Source: Telluria antibiotica
GTDB taxonomy: Bacteria > Pseudomonadota > Gammaproteobacteria > Burkholderiales > Burkholderiaceae_D
Reading direction: 5' to 3'
Length of the DNA stretch: 64,000 nt
NCBI RefSeq assembly: GCF_011682055.1
Contig: NZ_JAAQOM010000001.1
Location: 558,001 to 622,000, forward strand
Translations under genes and position numbers: made by a program
Shown here: one piece after another, positions 42,113 through 50,656 of the stretch
Position numbering within the stretch: the first letter of the stretch is position 1
Layout: every line of letters starts with the position of its first letter
Notes under the pieces: generated by a model
What the model was told of the DNA's origin: nothing
The model's input: the letters and a program-made list of their open reading frames with translations, nothing else
The model's database searches: none

Positions 42113-42129
42113 TTTGACTGCGGGTCAAA
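42113..42129 (-). promoter_or_regulatory. TTTGAC-N5-GTCAAA operator, copy B (FAD enzyme)
   Basis: TTTGAC-TGCGG-GTCAAA, a perfect 6-5-6 dyad, 140 bp upstream of the FAD enzyme start and 7 bp after the TetR-2 stop. It matches copy A at 39618 in arms and spacing. It is likely bound by TetR-3. Confidence 0.6.
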
Positions 42130-42135
42130 GCATGG

Positions 42136-42975
42136 CTAGCGGCGCGCCACCCGTCCCGAGAGCAGCATGAGGACGAAGCGCTCGATGCGGCGCATCAGGT
42201 TGCGGCGGTCGGGACCGGCCGGCACCAGCACGTCGCTCATGATGTAGCGCACCATCAGTTCGCACACGAGTTCCCGGTCGATCACGATGCCGTGCCGCTC
42301 TTCCCACGCATCGAACACGATCCCCAGGATGTCCTGAAAGCGGTGTACCGAGTCGGCGAAGATGCGCTGCAGCCAGCGCGTCGCATAGTCCGGCGCCACC
42401 AGCAGCAGGCGCCGCGCGCGGCTGTTCTCGAGGTAGTCGTCGATGAATTCGATCAGCGCCTGGAAGCGCTCGTCTGGGTCCTCCGAGGCCGCGGTCTTCT
42501 GCAGCGTGGCATGGAACTGGTCGCGCTTGTGGCGCGAGAAGGCGTCCAGCAGGTCGTCCTGCGACGAGAAATAGCGATAGAAGGTACCGCGCGAAATACC
42601 GACTTCGTCGCACACGTCGAGGATCGAGATGCGCTCCGCCCCCGAGCGCAGGATGATTTCCTCGGTAACGGCCAGGATCTTGGCAATGGTTTCGCTCGAA
42701 CGCTTGTTCAGCTTGACCTTCGGCGCGGCTTTCGTCCCTGCCTTGGCGGCCGGCTTGACGGCCGTCCTGGCGGCTGGCTTGGCTGCCGGCGCATCGGCCT
42801 GCGGGGCCGCCGGCTTGGCCGCCGGTCTGGAGGCCCGCTTGACGGGCTTGTCGGACGCCGGATCGGCCGCGGGCCTGGCGCGCTTGGCAACCGCCTTGAC
42901 GGCGACCGCAGTCCTGGCGGACGCTTTCGGCTTGGGTGCCGCCGTCTGTTTTGCTGCTTTGACTGAAGCGGTCAT
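42136..42975 (-). CDS. TetR-family regulator with a histone H1-like N-terminal tail (TetR-2)
   Basis: 279-aa protein. Residues 1 to about 90 are a low-complexity Lys/Ala/Pro tail (repeats such as KPAAKPAA and KAVAKRA) resembling histone H1 or AlgP-type tails. A TetR helix-turn-helix follows at about 116-136 (ISILDVCDEVGISRGTFYRYF), then SSQDDLLDAFSRHKRDQF and a helical effector domain. The DNA-binding and effector parts are paralogous to TetR-1 (4151). The ribosome site at 42975 is weak, and I saw no better start. It is divergent from the acyl-CoA ligase with dyad site 10 between, so it is a prime candidate for the shared operator. Confidence 0.88.
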   Translation of the reverse strand: MTASVKAAKQTAAPKPKASARTAVAVKAVAKRARPAADPASDKPVKRASRPAAKPAAPQADAPAAKPAARTAVKPAAKAGTKAAPKVKLNKRSSETIAKILAVTEEIILRSGAERISILDVCDEVGISRGTFYRYFSSQDDLLDAFSRHKRDQFHATLQKTAASEDPDERFQALIEFIDDYLENSRARRLLLVAPDYATRWLQRIFADSVHRFQDILGIVFDAWEERHGIVIDRELVCELMVRYIMSDVLVPAGPDRRNLMRRIERFVLMLLSGRVARR

Positions 42976-43065
42976 CGATTTCTTTGCAAACGTTTTTCGA
43001 ACCACGATTGTAGCGCAACGCCACCGGTGCGAAAAGCGCACAGGCGCCCCATCAAAACCATTTTC

Positions 43066-43092
43066 TTTGACACTTTTCGCATTTGTGTTTAT
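43066..43092 (+). promoter_or_regulatory. Shared 27-bp dyad, site 10, overlapping a sigma-70 promoter
   Basis: Arms TTTGACA and TGTTTAT, 13 bp apart. It contains a consensus -35 (TTGACA, 43067-43072) with TATATT exactly 17 bp on (43090-43095), 34 bp before the ligase ATG. The operator thus covers a strong promoter. The 153-bp gap also serves the divergent TetR-2 gene. Confidence 0.75.
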
Positions 43093-43128
43093 ATTCCGAA
43101 CATAAATTATCGCAAAACAGGAGACGAC

Positions 43129-44760
43129 ATGGCAGGCATGGGCAATCCCGATACGTGGTCGGTGGGGCAACAGGACACCGTCATCGCGGCGCTCGACAGG
43201 GCAGTGGCGGCACACCCCGACCGCGTGCTGCTCGACTTTGGCGGAAAACTGACCACTTATGGCGAATTCGACCAATTGACGACGCGCCTCGCGCATTCGC
43301 TGGCCGGACTGGGCGTGCGCGCGGGCGACACCGTCCTCACGATGCTGGACAATAATATCGACGCGGTGGCGGGATGGATCGCGGCGAACAAGCTGTGCGC
43401 GGTCAACGTGCCCATCAACACGGCGCTGCGCGGCGAATTCCTGCGCCACCAGATCGCCGATTCGAAGGCGCGCATCCTGATCTGCGAGGCGGACTACGTC
43501 GAGCGCATCGCCCAGGTCGCGGAGGGCCTGCCGGACGCCGCGCTGCTGCTCCATCGCGGTACGCTGGACAAGCTGCCGCCCTCCCCGTTCCGGATCGCCG
43601 CGCTCGACGAGCACCGCGGCCACTGCGACGAGCCGTTCGCGGCGAAGCCGGCACCGTCCGACCTGGCCTGCATCGTCTATACCTCCGGCACGACCGGCCC
43701 CTCGAAGGGCTGCATGCTGAGCTATAACTACATGTGCAACCTGGCGCGCCTGCAGTTGCGCGCGGGCCCGGCGACGGCCGACGACATCACGATCACCCCG
43801 CTGCCGCTGTTCCACATGAACGCCATGTGCGTCGGCGTGCTGTCGAACATCCTGGTGGGTGCGCGCGTCGCGATCGTGCCACGCTTCTCGGTCTCGAATT
43901 TCTGGCCCGAAGTCGAGCGCAGCGGCGCCACCATCGCGTCGATCCTCGGGGGCATGGGCGGCCTGCTCGCCCAGGCGCCGGACAGCGAGGCTGCGCGGCG
44001 CTGCTTCGGCCAGATCCATACCGTGCGCGGCAATCCGTTCACCGAAGAGACGAAGAAGATCTGGCGCGAGCGCTTCGGCGCGAGGCAGGTCGGCGGCAAC
44101 GGCTATGGCCTGACCGAGGCCAGCGTCATCACCTCGCTGCCCGGCGGGGAATACGCGGCCCCCGGCTCGTCCGGCAAGCGCATCCCGGATTTCGACGTGC
44201 GCATCGTCGACGACCTCGATCGCGAGCTGCCGGCCAATACGCCGGGAGAAATCGTGGTACGCCCGCTGCGCCCGGACATCATGTTCATGGGCTACTGGAA
44301 CCGGCCGGCCGATACCATGAAGGTCATGCGCAACATGTGGTTCCACAGCGGCGACATCGGCAAATTCGACGACGCCGGCTTCTTCTATTTCGTCGACCGC
44401 AAGAAGGATTACCTGCGCCGGCGCGGCGAGAACATCTCCAGCTTCGAGATGGAAGCGGCATTCTCCGCGCACCCCGACCTCGAGGAAGTCGCGGTCCATG
44501 CGGTGCCGTCCGACAAGGGCGAAGACGACGTCAAGGTCACCGCGATCTTGAAGCCCGGCTGCGCCCTGACGCCGGAAGCCCTGTTCCACTGGGCAGTCGA
44601 TGCCGTCCCCTATTACGCCCTGCCGCGCTACATCGAGTTCCGCGCGTCGATGCCGAAAAACCCGCAGGGACGGGTGCTGAAGTACCAGTTGCGCGAGGAA
44701 GGCTGCACGCCCGCCACGTGGGACCTGGAACTCACGGACATCAAGATCAGCAAGCGCTGA
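43129..44760 (+). CDS. AMP-dependent acyl-CoA ligase (CaiC-like)
   Basis: 543-aa adenylate-forming enzyme that activates a carboxylic acid to its CoA ester. The phosphate loop YTSGTTGPSKG, GYGLTE and HSGDIG motifs are all visible. The A10 motif near the C-terminus reads PKNPQGRVLKYQLR: Arg stands where Lys of GK is usual, though a Lys follows three residues later. The start MAGMGNPD was chosen for AGGAGACGAC. It is the first gene of the rightward operon ligase - VOC - TonB receptor - MFS - MarR and has the strongest promoter/operator of the set. It may activate the growth substrate or a ring-opened acid. Confidence 0.93.
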   Translation: MAGMGNPDTWSVGQQDTVIAALDRAVAAHPDRVLLDFGGKLTTYGEFDQLTTRLAHSLAGLGVRAGDTVLTMLDNNIDAVAGWIAANKLCAVNVPINTALRGEFLRHQIADSKARILICEADYVERIAQVAEGLPDAALLLHRGTLDKLPPSPFRIAALDEHRGHCDEPFAAKPAPSDLACIVYTSGTTGPSKGCMLSYNYMCNLARLQLRAGPATADDITITPLPLFHMNAMCVGVLSNILVGARVAIVPRFSVSNFWPEVERSGATIASILGGMGGLLAQAPDSEAARRCFGQIHTVRGNPFTEETKKIWRERFGARQVGGNGYGLTEASVITSLPGGEYAAPGSSGKRIPDFDVRIVDDLDRELPANTPGEIVVRPLRPDIMFMGYWNRPADTMKVMRNMWFHSGDIGKFDDAGFFYFVDRKKDYLRRRGENISSFEMEAAFSAHPDLEEVAVHAVPSDKGEDDVKVTAILKPGCALTPEALFHWAVDAVPYYALPRYIEFRASMPKNPQGRVLKYQLREEGCTPATWDLELTDIKISKR

Positions 44761-44803
44761 CCCTCACACGGCAATCGGCACATCGGGAACAGGAGACCAC
44801 GAC

Positions 44804-45187
44804 ATGACCATCATCACCCATACAACCCTCGGCACCCACGACCTGGCGCGCGCCAGGGCGTTCTACGATCACGTGCTGGCGCCGCTCGGCTTCCGGCGCC
44901 TGCTGGACGTCGAAGGCCGCATCTGCGGCTGGGGCGTCGAGGCCGCCCAGTTCATGGTCGGGTATCCCCGCAATGGCGAGCCGGCCACGGCGAGCAACGG
45001 CCTGACCATCGGCCTGGCGGCGCCGACGCGGGCGGCGATCGACGAATTCCATCGCCGCGCGCTCGAGCTCGGGGCCACCGACGAAGGCGCGCCGGGCCCG
45101 CGCCCGTTCGCGCCGGACGCGTATGCGGCCTATATCCGCGATCCGGACGGGAACAAGATCGCGGCGTCGTGTCGCAAGCCCGGATAA
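44804..45187 (+). CDS. VOC (glyoxalase/bleomycin-resistance) family protein
   Basis: 127-aa single-module vicinal-oxygen-chelate protein: HTTLGTHDLARARAFYDHVLAPLGF at the N-terminus and YAAYIRDPDGNKIAASC at the C-terminus. Family members include glyoxalases, epimerases such as methylmalonyl-CoA epimerase, and dioxygenase fragments; the usual metal His/Glu set is incomplete here. It lies 43 bp behind the ligase gene. Function is unknown, perhaps an isomerase of the pathway. Confidence 0.83.
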   Translation: MTIITHTTLGTHDLARARAFYDHVLAPLGFRRLLDVEGRICGWGVEAAQFMVGYPRNGEPATASNGLTIGLAAPTRAAIDEFHRRALELGATDEGAPGPRPFAPDAYAAYIRDPDGNKIAASCRKPG

Positions 45188-45302
45188 CACCCAAGGTCGC
45201 CCGCCGCGCGCGGGCGCCACGCCGCACACGCATGGCCAACAATGCCCGCGGCCCGGCCACCCGATCCGGCCGGAACCGATAACACCGATCACGGAGACAC
45301 GC

Positions 45303-47582
45303 ATGACCCCATTCGCCTCACTGCGCGTGCTGGCGGGCAGCTGCGCCATGCCCATCCTCGGCGGCGCCGCGCTCGCCGCGCCGCCCGACGCGCCCCCAGC
45401 CGCCCCGCAGGCAGAAGCCGACGCGGCGCCGTCGGTACCCCGGGTCATCGTCACCTCGCAACGGCGCGAACAGGCGCTGCAGGACGTGCCGGCGGCCGTC
45501 ACCGCCATCGACGCCCAGGACTTGGCCCGGCGTCAGCTCGGCGATATCAAGGCGCTCAGCGCCAACGCGCCGTCGCTGCTCATCAGCGATACCCCGGTCG
45601 GCAAGAACAACATGATCATCGGCATGCGCGGCATCGTGCCGACCTCGATCTCGTCGAACAACGATCCGACCGTCGGCATCTACGTCAACGGCGTGTACTA
45701 CGCACGGACCGCCGGCGCCAACGCGGCCCTGGTCGATATGGACGCGGTCGAGGTCATCCGTGGACCGCAGGGCACGCTGTTCGGCCGCAACACCATCGGC
45801 GGGGCGCTGAACATGACCACCAAGGCGCCGAAACAGGTGTTCGAGGGCAGCGTGGTCGCGGGCGTGGGCAACTACGACCAGCGCGCGCTGACCGGCATCC
45901 TCAATCTGCCGCTGGGCGCCACCACGGCGCTGCGCCTCGTGGTCGACGGACTCAGGCACGACGGCTACGGGCGCAGCGCCCCGCTTGGCGAGCCACTGGG
46001 CGACGAGGACCGCCGCTATGTCCGCGCCTCGCTGCGCACCCGGCCGTCGCGGGACCTGCTGGTCGACTTCACCTACGACAAGTTCAGCAGCGACGCCGCG
46101 TCCCAGGTCTGGATCGTCAACTACTTCGATCCCGCCATCGCCGCGCGCGCGCTGGCGCCGATCGGCCGGTATGTCCAGGACGGCGGCTACACCAGCCAGG
46201 CCGGTTTTAACCCGCGCAATACGACCGACGTCAACGACTCGACCGTCACGCTGCGCTGGAACGCGGGGCCGGCCACGCTCAAGTCGATCAGCGCCTACCG
46301 CCATCTCGCCACCGTCAGCGGCTACGACCTGGACGCGACCCCGGTGTTCGTCAACCAGTTGCAGCGCTACGCCGTCGACGGCCACCAGTTCACGCAGGAA
46401 CTGCAGGTGTACGGCAACGCCCTGGACGACCGCCTCGACTGGATTGCCGGCGCCTACTACCTCGGCGAGGCACTGCGCGACAGCAGCCTCGTGACGACGC
46501 CCTCGGGCACCAACACCCTGGGCCGCCTGAACGAATTCGATTCGCGCCAGACGTCCGTCAGCGTGTTCGGGCAGCTGACCTATACCGTGCTGCCGCGGTT
46601 GCGCGCCAGCGCCGGCGCACGCCTGGTGCGCGACGAACGCAGCGTCGACTACAACGCGCCGCGCTACCTGGTGCAGACCGGGGCCATGCTGGCCGGCAGC
46701 GCCGGCTGCGCCCTGGCGGCGGCCGGGCTCGACCAGGGCGACTGCCATTACGTGCCCCCGTCGCTGCGCGCCCGTTACGTGCCGTGGACGCTGGGCCTGG
46801 ACTACAAGCTCGAGGACGGCACGCTAGTGTACGGCAAGGTGTCGCGCGGCTTCCGCTCGGGCGGCTTCCAGCCCGCCGGCGCCACCAGCGCCTTCGGCTA
46901 TGCCCCGTTCGACAAGGAACAGGCGCTGTCGTACGAGGCGGGCGCGAAGATGGAACTGCTGGGACGCAGGCTGCGCCTGAACCTGGCGACGTACCTGACC
47001 AAGTACAAGGATATCCAGCAGATCGCGCCGCAGTTCCCGCCCGGCAGTACGACCACCATCAGCTCGGTCGTGAACGCGGGCGACGCCACCATCAAGGGGC
47101 TGGAAGCGGACGCGCTGCTGCGCCTAGCGGACCTGACCGTGAGCGCCGGCATCGGCTTGACCGATCCCGAGTTCGACAATGGGCCGTTCAAGGGCTTGTC
47201 GTTCGTCACGACCGCGAAGACCACCGTCGCGCTGGGCGCGGATTACCCGCTCGCCACGCCGCTCGGTCCGCTCGACCTGCATCTCGACTACGACTGGCGC
47301 GCGAAGGTCGCCTACTTCCAGCCGGTGAACACCAACACCCTGCCCTTCCAGCCCCTGACGGCCGGGCAGATCGCCTCGAACACCCAACCGGCCTTCGGCC
47401 TGCTGAACGCCATGGCCACGCTCAAACTGCGCGGCGACCGCACGCGAATCAGCCTTTGGGGCAAGAACCTGGCTGGCACATACTACTGGGCGCGCTCGAA
47501 CTCCTTCTACATCCAGGGCTATAACAACCAGACGCCGGGCGATCCGCGCACTTTCGGCGTCAACCTCGAGCTCCGCTTCTAG
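45303..47582 (+). CDS. TonB-dependent outer-membrane receptor
   Basis: 759-aa outer-membrane receptor. A signal peptide covers about 1-26 (cleavage near GGAALAAPP), then comes a TonB-box-like VPRVIVTSQRR, a plug domain (VPAAVTAIDAQDLARRQ; VEVIRGPQGTLFGRNTIGGALNMTTK) and a beta-barrel ending in the outer-membrane Phe (NLELRF). It is of the type abundant in sphingomonads for bulky hydrophobic compounds. GGAG precedes the ATG. The 115-bp gap before it shows nothing notable. With the downstream MFS it should form the uptake route for the cluster's substrate. Confidence 0.95.
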   Translation: MTPFASLRVLAGSCAMPILGGAALAAPPDAPPAAPQAEADAAPSVPRVIVTSQRREQALQDVPAAVTAIDAQDLARRQLGDIKALSANAPSLLISDTPVGKNNMIIGMRGIVPTSISSNNDPTVGIYVNGVYYARTAGANAALVDMDAVEVIRGPQGTLFGRNTIGGALNMTTKAPKQVFEGSVVAGVGNYDQRALTGILNLPLGATTALRLVVDGLRHDGYGRSAPLGEPLGDEDRRYVRASLRTRPSRDLLVDFTYDKFSSDAASQVWIVNYFDPAIAARALAPIGRYVQDGGYTSQAGFNPRNTTDVNDSTVTLRWNAGPATLKSISAYRHLATVSGYDLDATPVFVNQLQRYAVDGHQFTQELQVYGNALDDRLDWIAGAYYLGEALRDSSLVTTPSGTNTLGRLNEFDSRQTSVSVFGQLTYTVLPRLRASAGARLVRDERSVDYNAPRYLVQTGAMLAGSAGCALAAAGLDQGDCHYVPPSLRARYVPWTLGLDYKLEDGTLVYGKVSRGFRSGGFQPAGATSAFGYAPFDKEQALSYEAGAKMELLGRRLRLNLATYLTKYKDIQQIAPQFPPGSTTTISSVVNAGDATIKGLEADALLRLADLTVSAGIGLTDPEFDNGPFKGLSFVTTAKTTVALGADYPLATPLGPLDLHLDYDWRAKVAYFQPVNTNTLPFQPLTAGQIASNTQPAFGLLNAMATLKLRGDRTRISLWGKNLAGTYYWARSNSFYIQGYNNQTPGDPRTFGVNLELRF

Positions 47583-47602
47583 CGCCATCCGGGAACCCCA
47601 CC

Positions 47603-48937
47603 ATGCAAATCCTTCCGCGCCAACGGCTGGCGGCCCCTTACCCCAGCCTGGGCTACGCCGCCTGGGTGATCGGCGTGCTGTTCCTGGTCACCCTGTTTTC
47701 CCAGCTCGACCGCCAGCTGCCGGCCCTGCTGGTGCGGCCGATCCGGGCCGAGTTCCAGATCTCGGACACGGCGTTCAGCCTCCTGCAGGGGTACGCCTTC
47801 TCGATCTGCTACACCTTGATGGGCCTGCCGCTCGGGCGCCTGGTCGATCGCGCGGTGCGGCGCAACCTGATCGTCTGGGGCTTGCTGTTCTGGACCGTGA
47901 TGACCGCGGTGTCGGGAGTTGCCGGCTCGTACGCGGTCCTGTTCCTGGCGCGCATGGGGGTGGGCGTCGGCGAGGCCGTCCTCGCGCCCGCCGCGTACTC
48001 GATCATCGCCGACTACGTCGCCCCCGAGCGGCGCGGGCGCGCGCTGGCCTTTTACTACACGTCGCTGGCCGTCGGGTCGGGCGCATCGATGCTGCTGGGC
48101 GGCTGGCTGCTGGGTGCGATCCCCAAGACGGGCATGGCACTGCCCCTGCTGGGCACGCTGCCCGCCTGGCGCATCTGTTTCCTGGCCGCGGCCGCGCCGG
48201 GCATCGTGCTCGGCGTGCTCCTGTTCACCGTGCGCGAACCGCTGCGGCGCGAGCAGGGCACAAAGGCACAACAAAGCACGGTCGGCGAATTCGTTGCCTT
48301 TCTCAAGCAGCACCGCGCCACGTTCGCGCGCCTGCTGACGTATCCCGCGCTGCTCGCGATGATCGGCTACGGCATGCTGTCGTGGGCCCCGGCGCTGTTC
48401 GACCGGCGCTTCCACATGCCCGCCAGCCGCGCCGGCATCGTCCTCGGCGCCATCATCGCCGCGGCCGGCCTGGGCGGCACCCTGATCGGCGGCCACCTCA
48501 GCGACCGCTGGCTGCGCATGCGGGTGCCCGCCGCGCGCTTCAAGGTCGCACTGGTCGGCACGCTCGTGTGTGCCCCGCTGGCGGCACTGTGGCCGCTGGC
48601 GAACGAAGCGACGACCGCCTTCGTGCTGCTCGGCTGCTCGGTACTGGGCCTGAGCATCGCACAGTCGGCGGCGCCGGCCTGCATCCAGGAAGTCTGCCCG
48701 AACAATCTGCGCGGTCAGGCAATCTCGGTCTACCTGTTGATCGCGGGCCTGCTCGGCATCGGACTGGGTCCGACGCTGGTCGCGCTGGTATCGGACCGGA
48801 TCTTCCACGACGATGCCATGCTGCACTGGGCAATCAGCGCCACGGTCCTGCCCACGGCGCTCGTCGCGCTCTGGCTGTGCTGGACCGGCCTGCGTCCGTT
48901 TGAAGCGACGCGCGAACGGGTCCGCGGCGATGCGTAG
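47603..48937 (+). CDS. MFS transporter (spinster-like)
   Basis: 444-aa major facilitator with about 12 membrane segments (first YAAWVIGVLFLVTLFSQLDRQ). The pattern SQLDRQLPALLVRPIRAEFQISDT and GYAFSICYTLMGLPLGRLVDR is that of the spinster-like group common in sphingomonad aromatic and steroid clusters. It follows the TonB receptor by 20 bp and overlaps the MarR gene by 8 bp. It probably takes substrate across the inner membrane after import by the receptor. Confidence 0.92.
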   Translation: MQILPRQRLAAPYPSLGYAAWVIGVLFLVTLFSQLDRQLPALLVRPIRAEFQISDTAFSLLQGYAFSICYTLMGLPLGRLVDRAVRRNLIVWGLLFWTVMTAVSGVAGSYAVLFLARMGVGVGEAVLAPAAYSIIADYVAPERRGRALAFYYTSLAVGSGASMLLGGWLLGAIPKTGMALPLLGTLPAWRICFLAAAAPGIVLGVLLFTVREPLRREQGTKAQQSTVGEFVAFLKQHRATFARLLTYPALLAMIGYGMLSWAPALFDRRFHMPASRAGIVLGAIIAAAGLGGTLIGGHLSDRWLRMRVPAARFKVALVGTLVCAPLAALWPLANEATTAFVLLGCSVLGLSIAQSAAPACIQEVCPNNLRGQAISVYLLIAGLLGIGLGPTLVALVSDRIFHDDAMLHWAISATVLPTALVALWLCWTGLRPFEATRERVRGDA

Positions 48938-49418
48938 GCGCGCACTACGACCGCCCGGCGACGACGCAGCGCCGGATCCCTTGCTGGCGGAGCGATTCGC
49001 CATCGCCCTGTATTCCACCGCACGCGCCTGGCGCGTTGCGCTCGACGACCGCCTGAAAGACCTGGCCGTGGGCTCGGGTTCCTGGATGGCCATTGCGGTC
49101 TTGGCCCGTTCGGATACGGACCTGTCGCAGCGCGCGCTGGCGGACCGCCTCGGCATCGAAGCGCCGTCGATGGGCTTGATGATCGACCGCCTGGCGGAAG
49201 CCGGACTGGTGACACGCATGGCGTGCCCGGGCGACCGGCGCATCAAGCGTGTGCGCCTAACCGATGCCGGGCGCGAACGGTATCGGAAGGTGCATGCGGA
49301 AGCCCTCGCATTCCACACGCGCGTGCTGGTGAACGTCGATCAGGCGCTGGTCGAACAGGTGACCGGCCTGTTCGAAACGCTGCGGGACCGTGCCGCCGAT
49401 CGATGCCTCGCCCCCTGA
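48930..49418 (+). CDS. MarR-family transcriptional regulator
   Basis: 162-aa MarR regulator. The winged helix is about residues 62-125 (DLSQRALADRLGIEAPSMGLMIDRLAEAGLVTRMACPGDRRIKRVRLTDAGRERY), with dimerising helices at both ends. The start was taken at the ATG overlapping the MFS stop by 8 bp. It is the last gene of the ligase operon and lies 32 bp before liuA, so it could control the transporter operon or the liu operon. MarR proteins often sense aromatic acids or their CoA esters. Confidence 0.9.
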   Translation: MRRRALRPPGDDAAPDPLLAERFAIALYSTARAWRVALDDRLKDLAVGSGSWMAIAVLARSDTDLSQRALADRLGIEAPSMGLMIDRLAEAGLVTRMACPGDRRIKRVRLTDAGRERYRKVHAEALAFHTRVLVNVDQALVEQVTGLFETLRDRAADRCLAP

Positions 49419-49450
49419 ATTGACATGCCTACCAATATGGAGACCACATC

Positions 49451-50644
49451 GTGAACAACCTGATCGCCCTGCCGGGCCTGACCTTCGACCACGGCGAAGA
49501 CATCGCCGCCCTGCGCGAAGCCGTACAACAGTTCGCCGCGAGCGAAATCGCCCCCCGCGCGGCCGAGATCGACCGCACCGACCAGTTCCCGATGGACCTG
49601 TGGAAAAAGATGGGAGAACTGGGCCTGCTCGGCATCACCGTCAGCGAGAAATACGGCGGCGCCAACATGGGCTACCTGGCGCACATCGTCGCCATGGAAG
49701 AAATCTCGCGCGCGTCGGCGTCCGTCGGCCTGTCGTACGGCGCCCACTCAAATCTGTGCGTCAACCAGATCAAGCGCAACGGCAACGAAGAACAGAAACG
49801 CAAGTACCTGCCCAAGCTGATCTCGGGCGAGCACGTCGGTGCCCTGGCCATGTCCGAACCGAACGCCGGCTCCGACGTCGTCAGCATGAAGCTGCGCGCC
49901 GACCTGAAGGGCGACCGCTACGTGCTGAACGGCACCAAGATGTGGATTACGAACGGTCCGGACGCCGACACCCTCGTCGTCTACGCCAAGACCGATATCG
50001 AGGCCGGCCCGCGCGGCATGACCGCCTTTCTCATCGAAAAAGGCTTTAAAGGTTTCTCGATCGCCCAAAAACTGGACAAGCTGGGCATGCGCGGTTCGCA
50101 TACGGGCGAGCTGGTGTTCCAGGATTGCGAAGTGCCGGTGGAAAACGTGCTGGGTGGCGTGGGCAAGGGCGTGAACGTGCTGATGTCCGGCCTGGATTTC
50201 GAACGCACCGTCCTTTCCGGCGGTCCGCTGGGCATCATGTCGGCCTGCATGGACGTCGTCGTCCCGTACATCCACGAGCGCAAGCAGTTTGGCCAGGCGA
50301 TCGGCGAATTCCAGCTCATGCAGGGCAAGATCGCGGATATGTATTCGACGATGATGGCTTGTCGCGCCTATGTCTACGCGGTCGGCCAGGCCTGCGACCG
50401 CGCAGCGAACCCGGAACAGGTCCGCGCCCTGCGCAAGGACGCGGCCGGCGCCATCCTGTACAGCGCGGAAAAGGCGACGTGGATGGCCGGCGAAGCGATC
50501 CAGACGCTGGGCGGCAACGGCTACATCAACGAGTACCCGGTGGGCCGTCTGTGGCGCGACGCCAAGCTGTACGAGATCGGTGCCGGTACGAGCGAGATCC
50601 GGCGCATGCTGATCGGGCGCGAGCTGTTCGGCGAGACCGCTTGA
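49451..50644 (+). CDS. liuA: Isovaleryl-CoA dehydrogenase
   Basis: 397-aa flavoenzyme oxidising isovaleryl-CoA to 3-methylcrotonyl-CoA in leucine degradation. It has [33 protein letters not shown] and the terminal [32 protein letters not shown], closely matching known isovaleryl-CoA dehydrogenases. It starts with GTG behind GGAG. It is first of the contiguous liuABCDE order, which makes the assignment firm. There is no MerR-type liuR upstream; a MarR gene is there instead. Confidence 0.96.
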   Translation: MNNLIALPGLTFDHGEDIAALREAVQQFAASEIAPRAAEIDRTDQFPMDLWKKMGELGLLGITVSEKYGGANMGYLAHIVAMEEISRASASVGLSYGAHSNLCVNQIKRNGNEEQKRKYLPKLISGEHVGALAMSEPNAGSDVVSMKLRADLKGDRYVLNGTKMWITNGPDADTLVVYAKTDIEAGPRGMTAFLIEKGFKGFSIAQKLDKLGMRGSHTGELVFQDCEVPVENVLGGVGKGVNVLMSGLDFERTVLSGGPLGIMSACMDVVVPYIHERKQFGQAIGEFQLMQGKIADMYSTMMACRAYVYAVGQACDRAANPEQVRALRKDAAGAILYSAEKATWMAGEAIQTLGGNGYINEYPVGRLWRDAKLYEIGAGTSEIRRMLIGRELFGETA

Positions 50645-50656
50645 CGAGGCCCCGCC

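Noticed and set aside
38770..42117. Open frames over 1000 codons on both strands across the P450-2 / TetR-3 / FAD enzyme region
   Set aside because: They cross several real genes and the intergenic operators, with His/Arg/Ala-rich translations. They are shadows.
1..49400. Androgen/testosterone (9,10-seco) pathway cluster
   Set aside because: No ketosteroid monooxygenase (KshAB), 3-ketosteroid dehydrogenase or TesD-type hydrolase was seen, although an extradiol dioxygenase is present.
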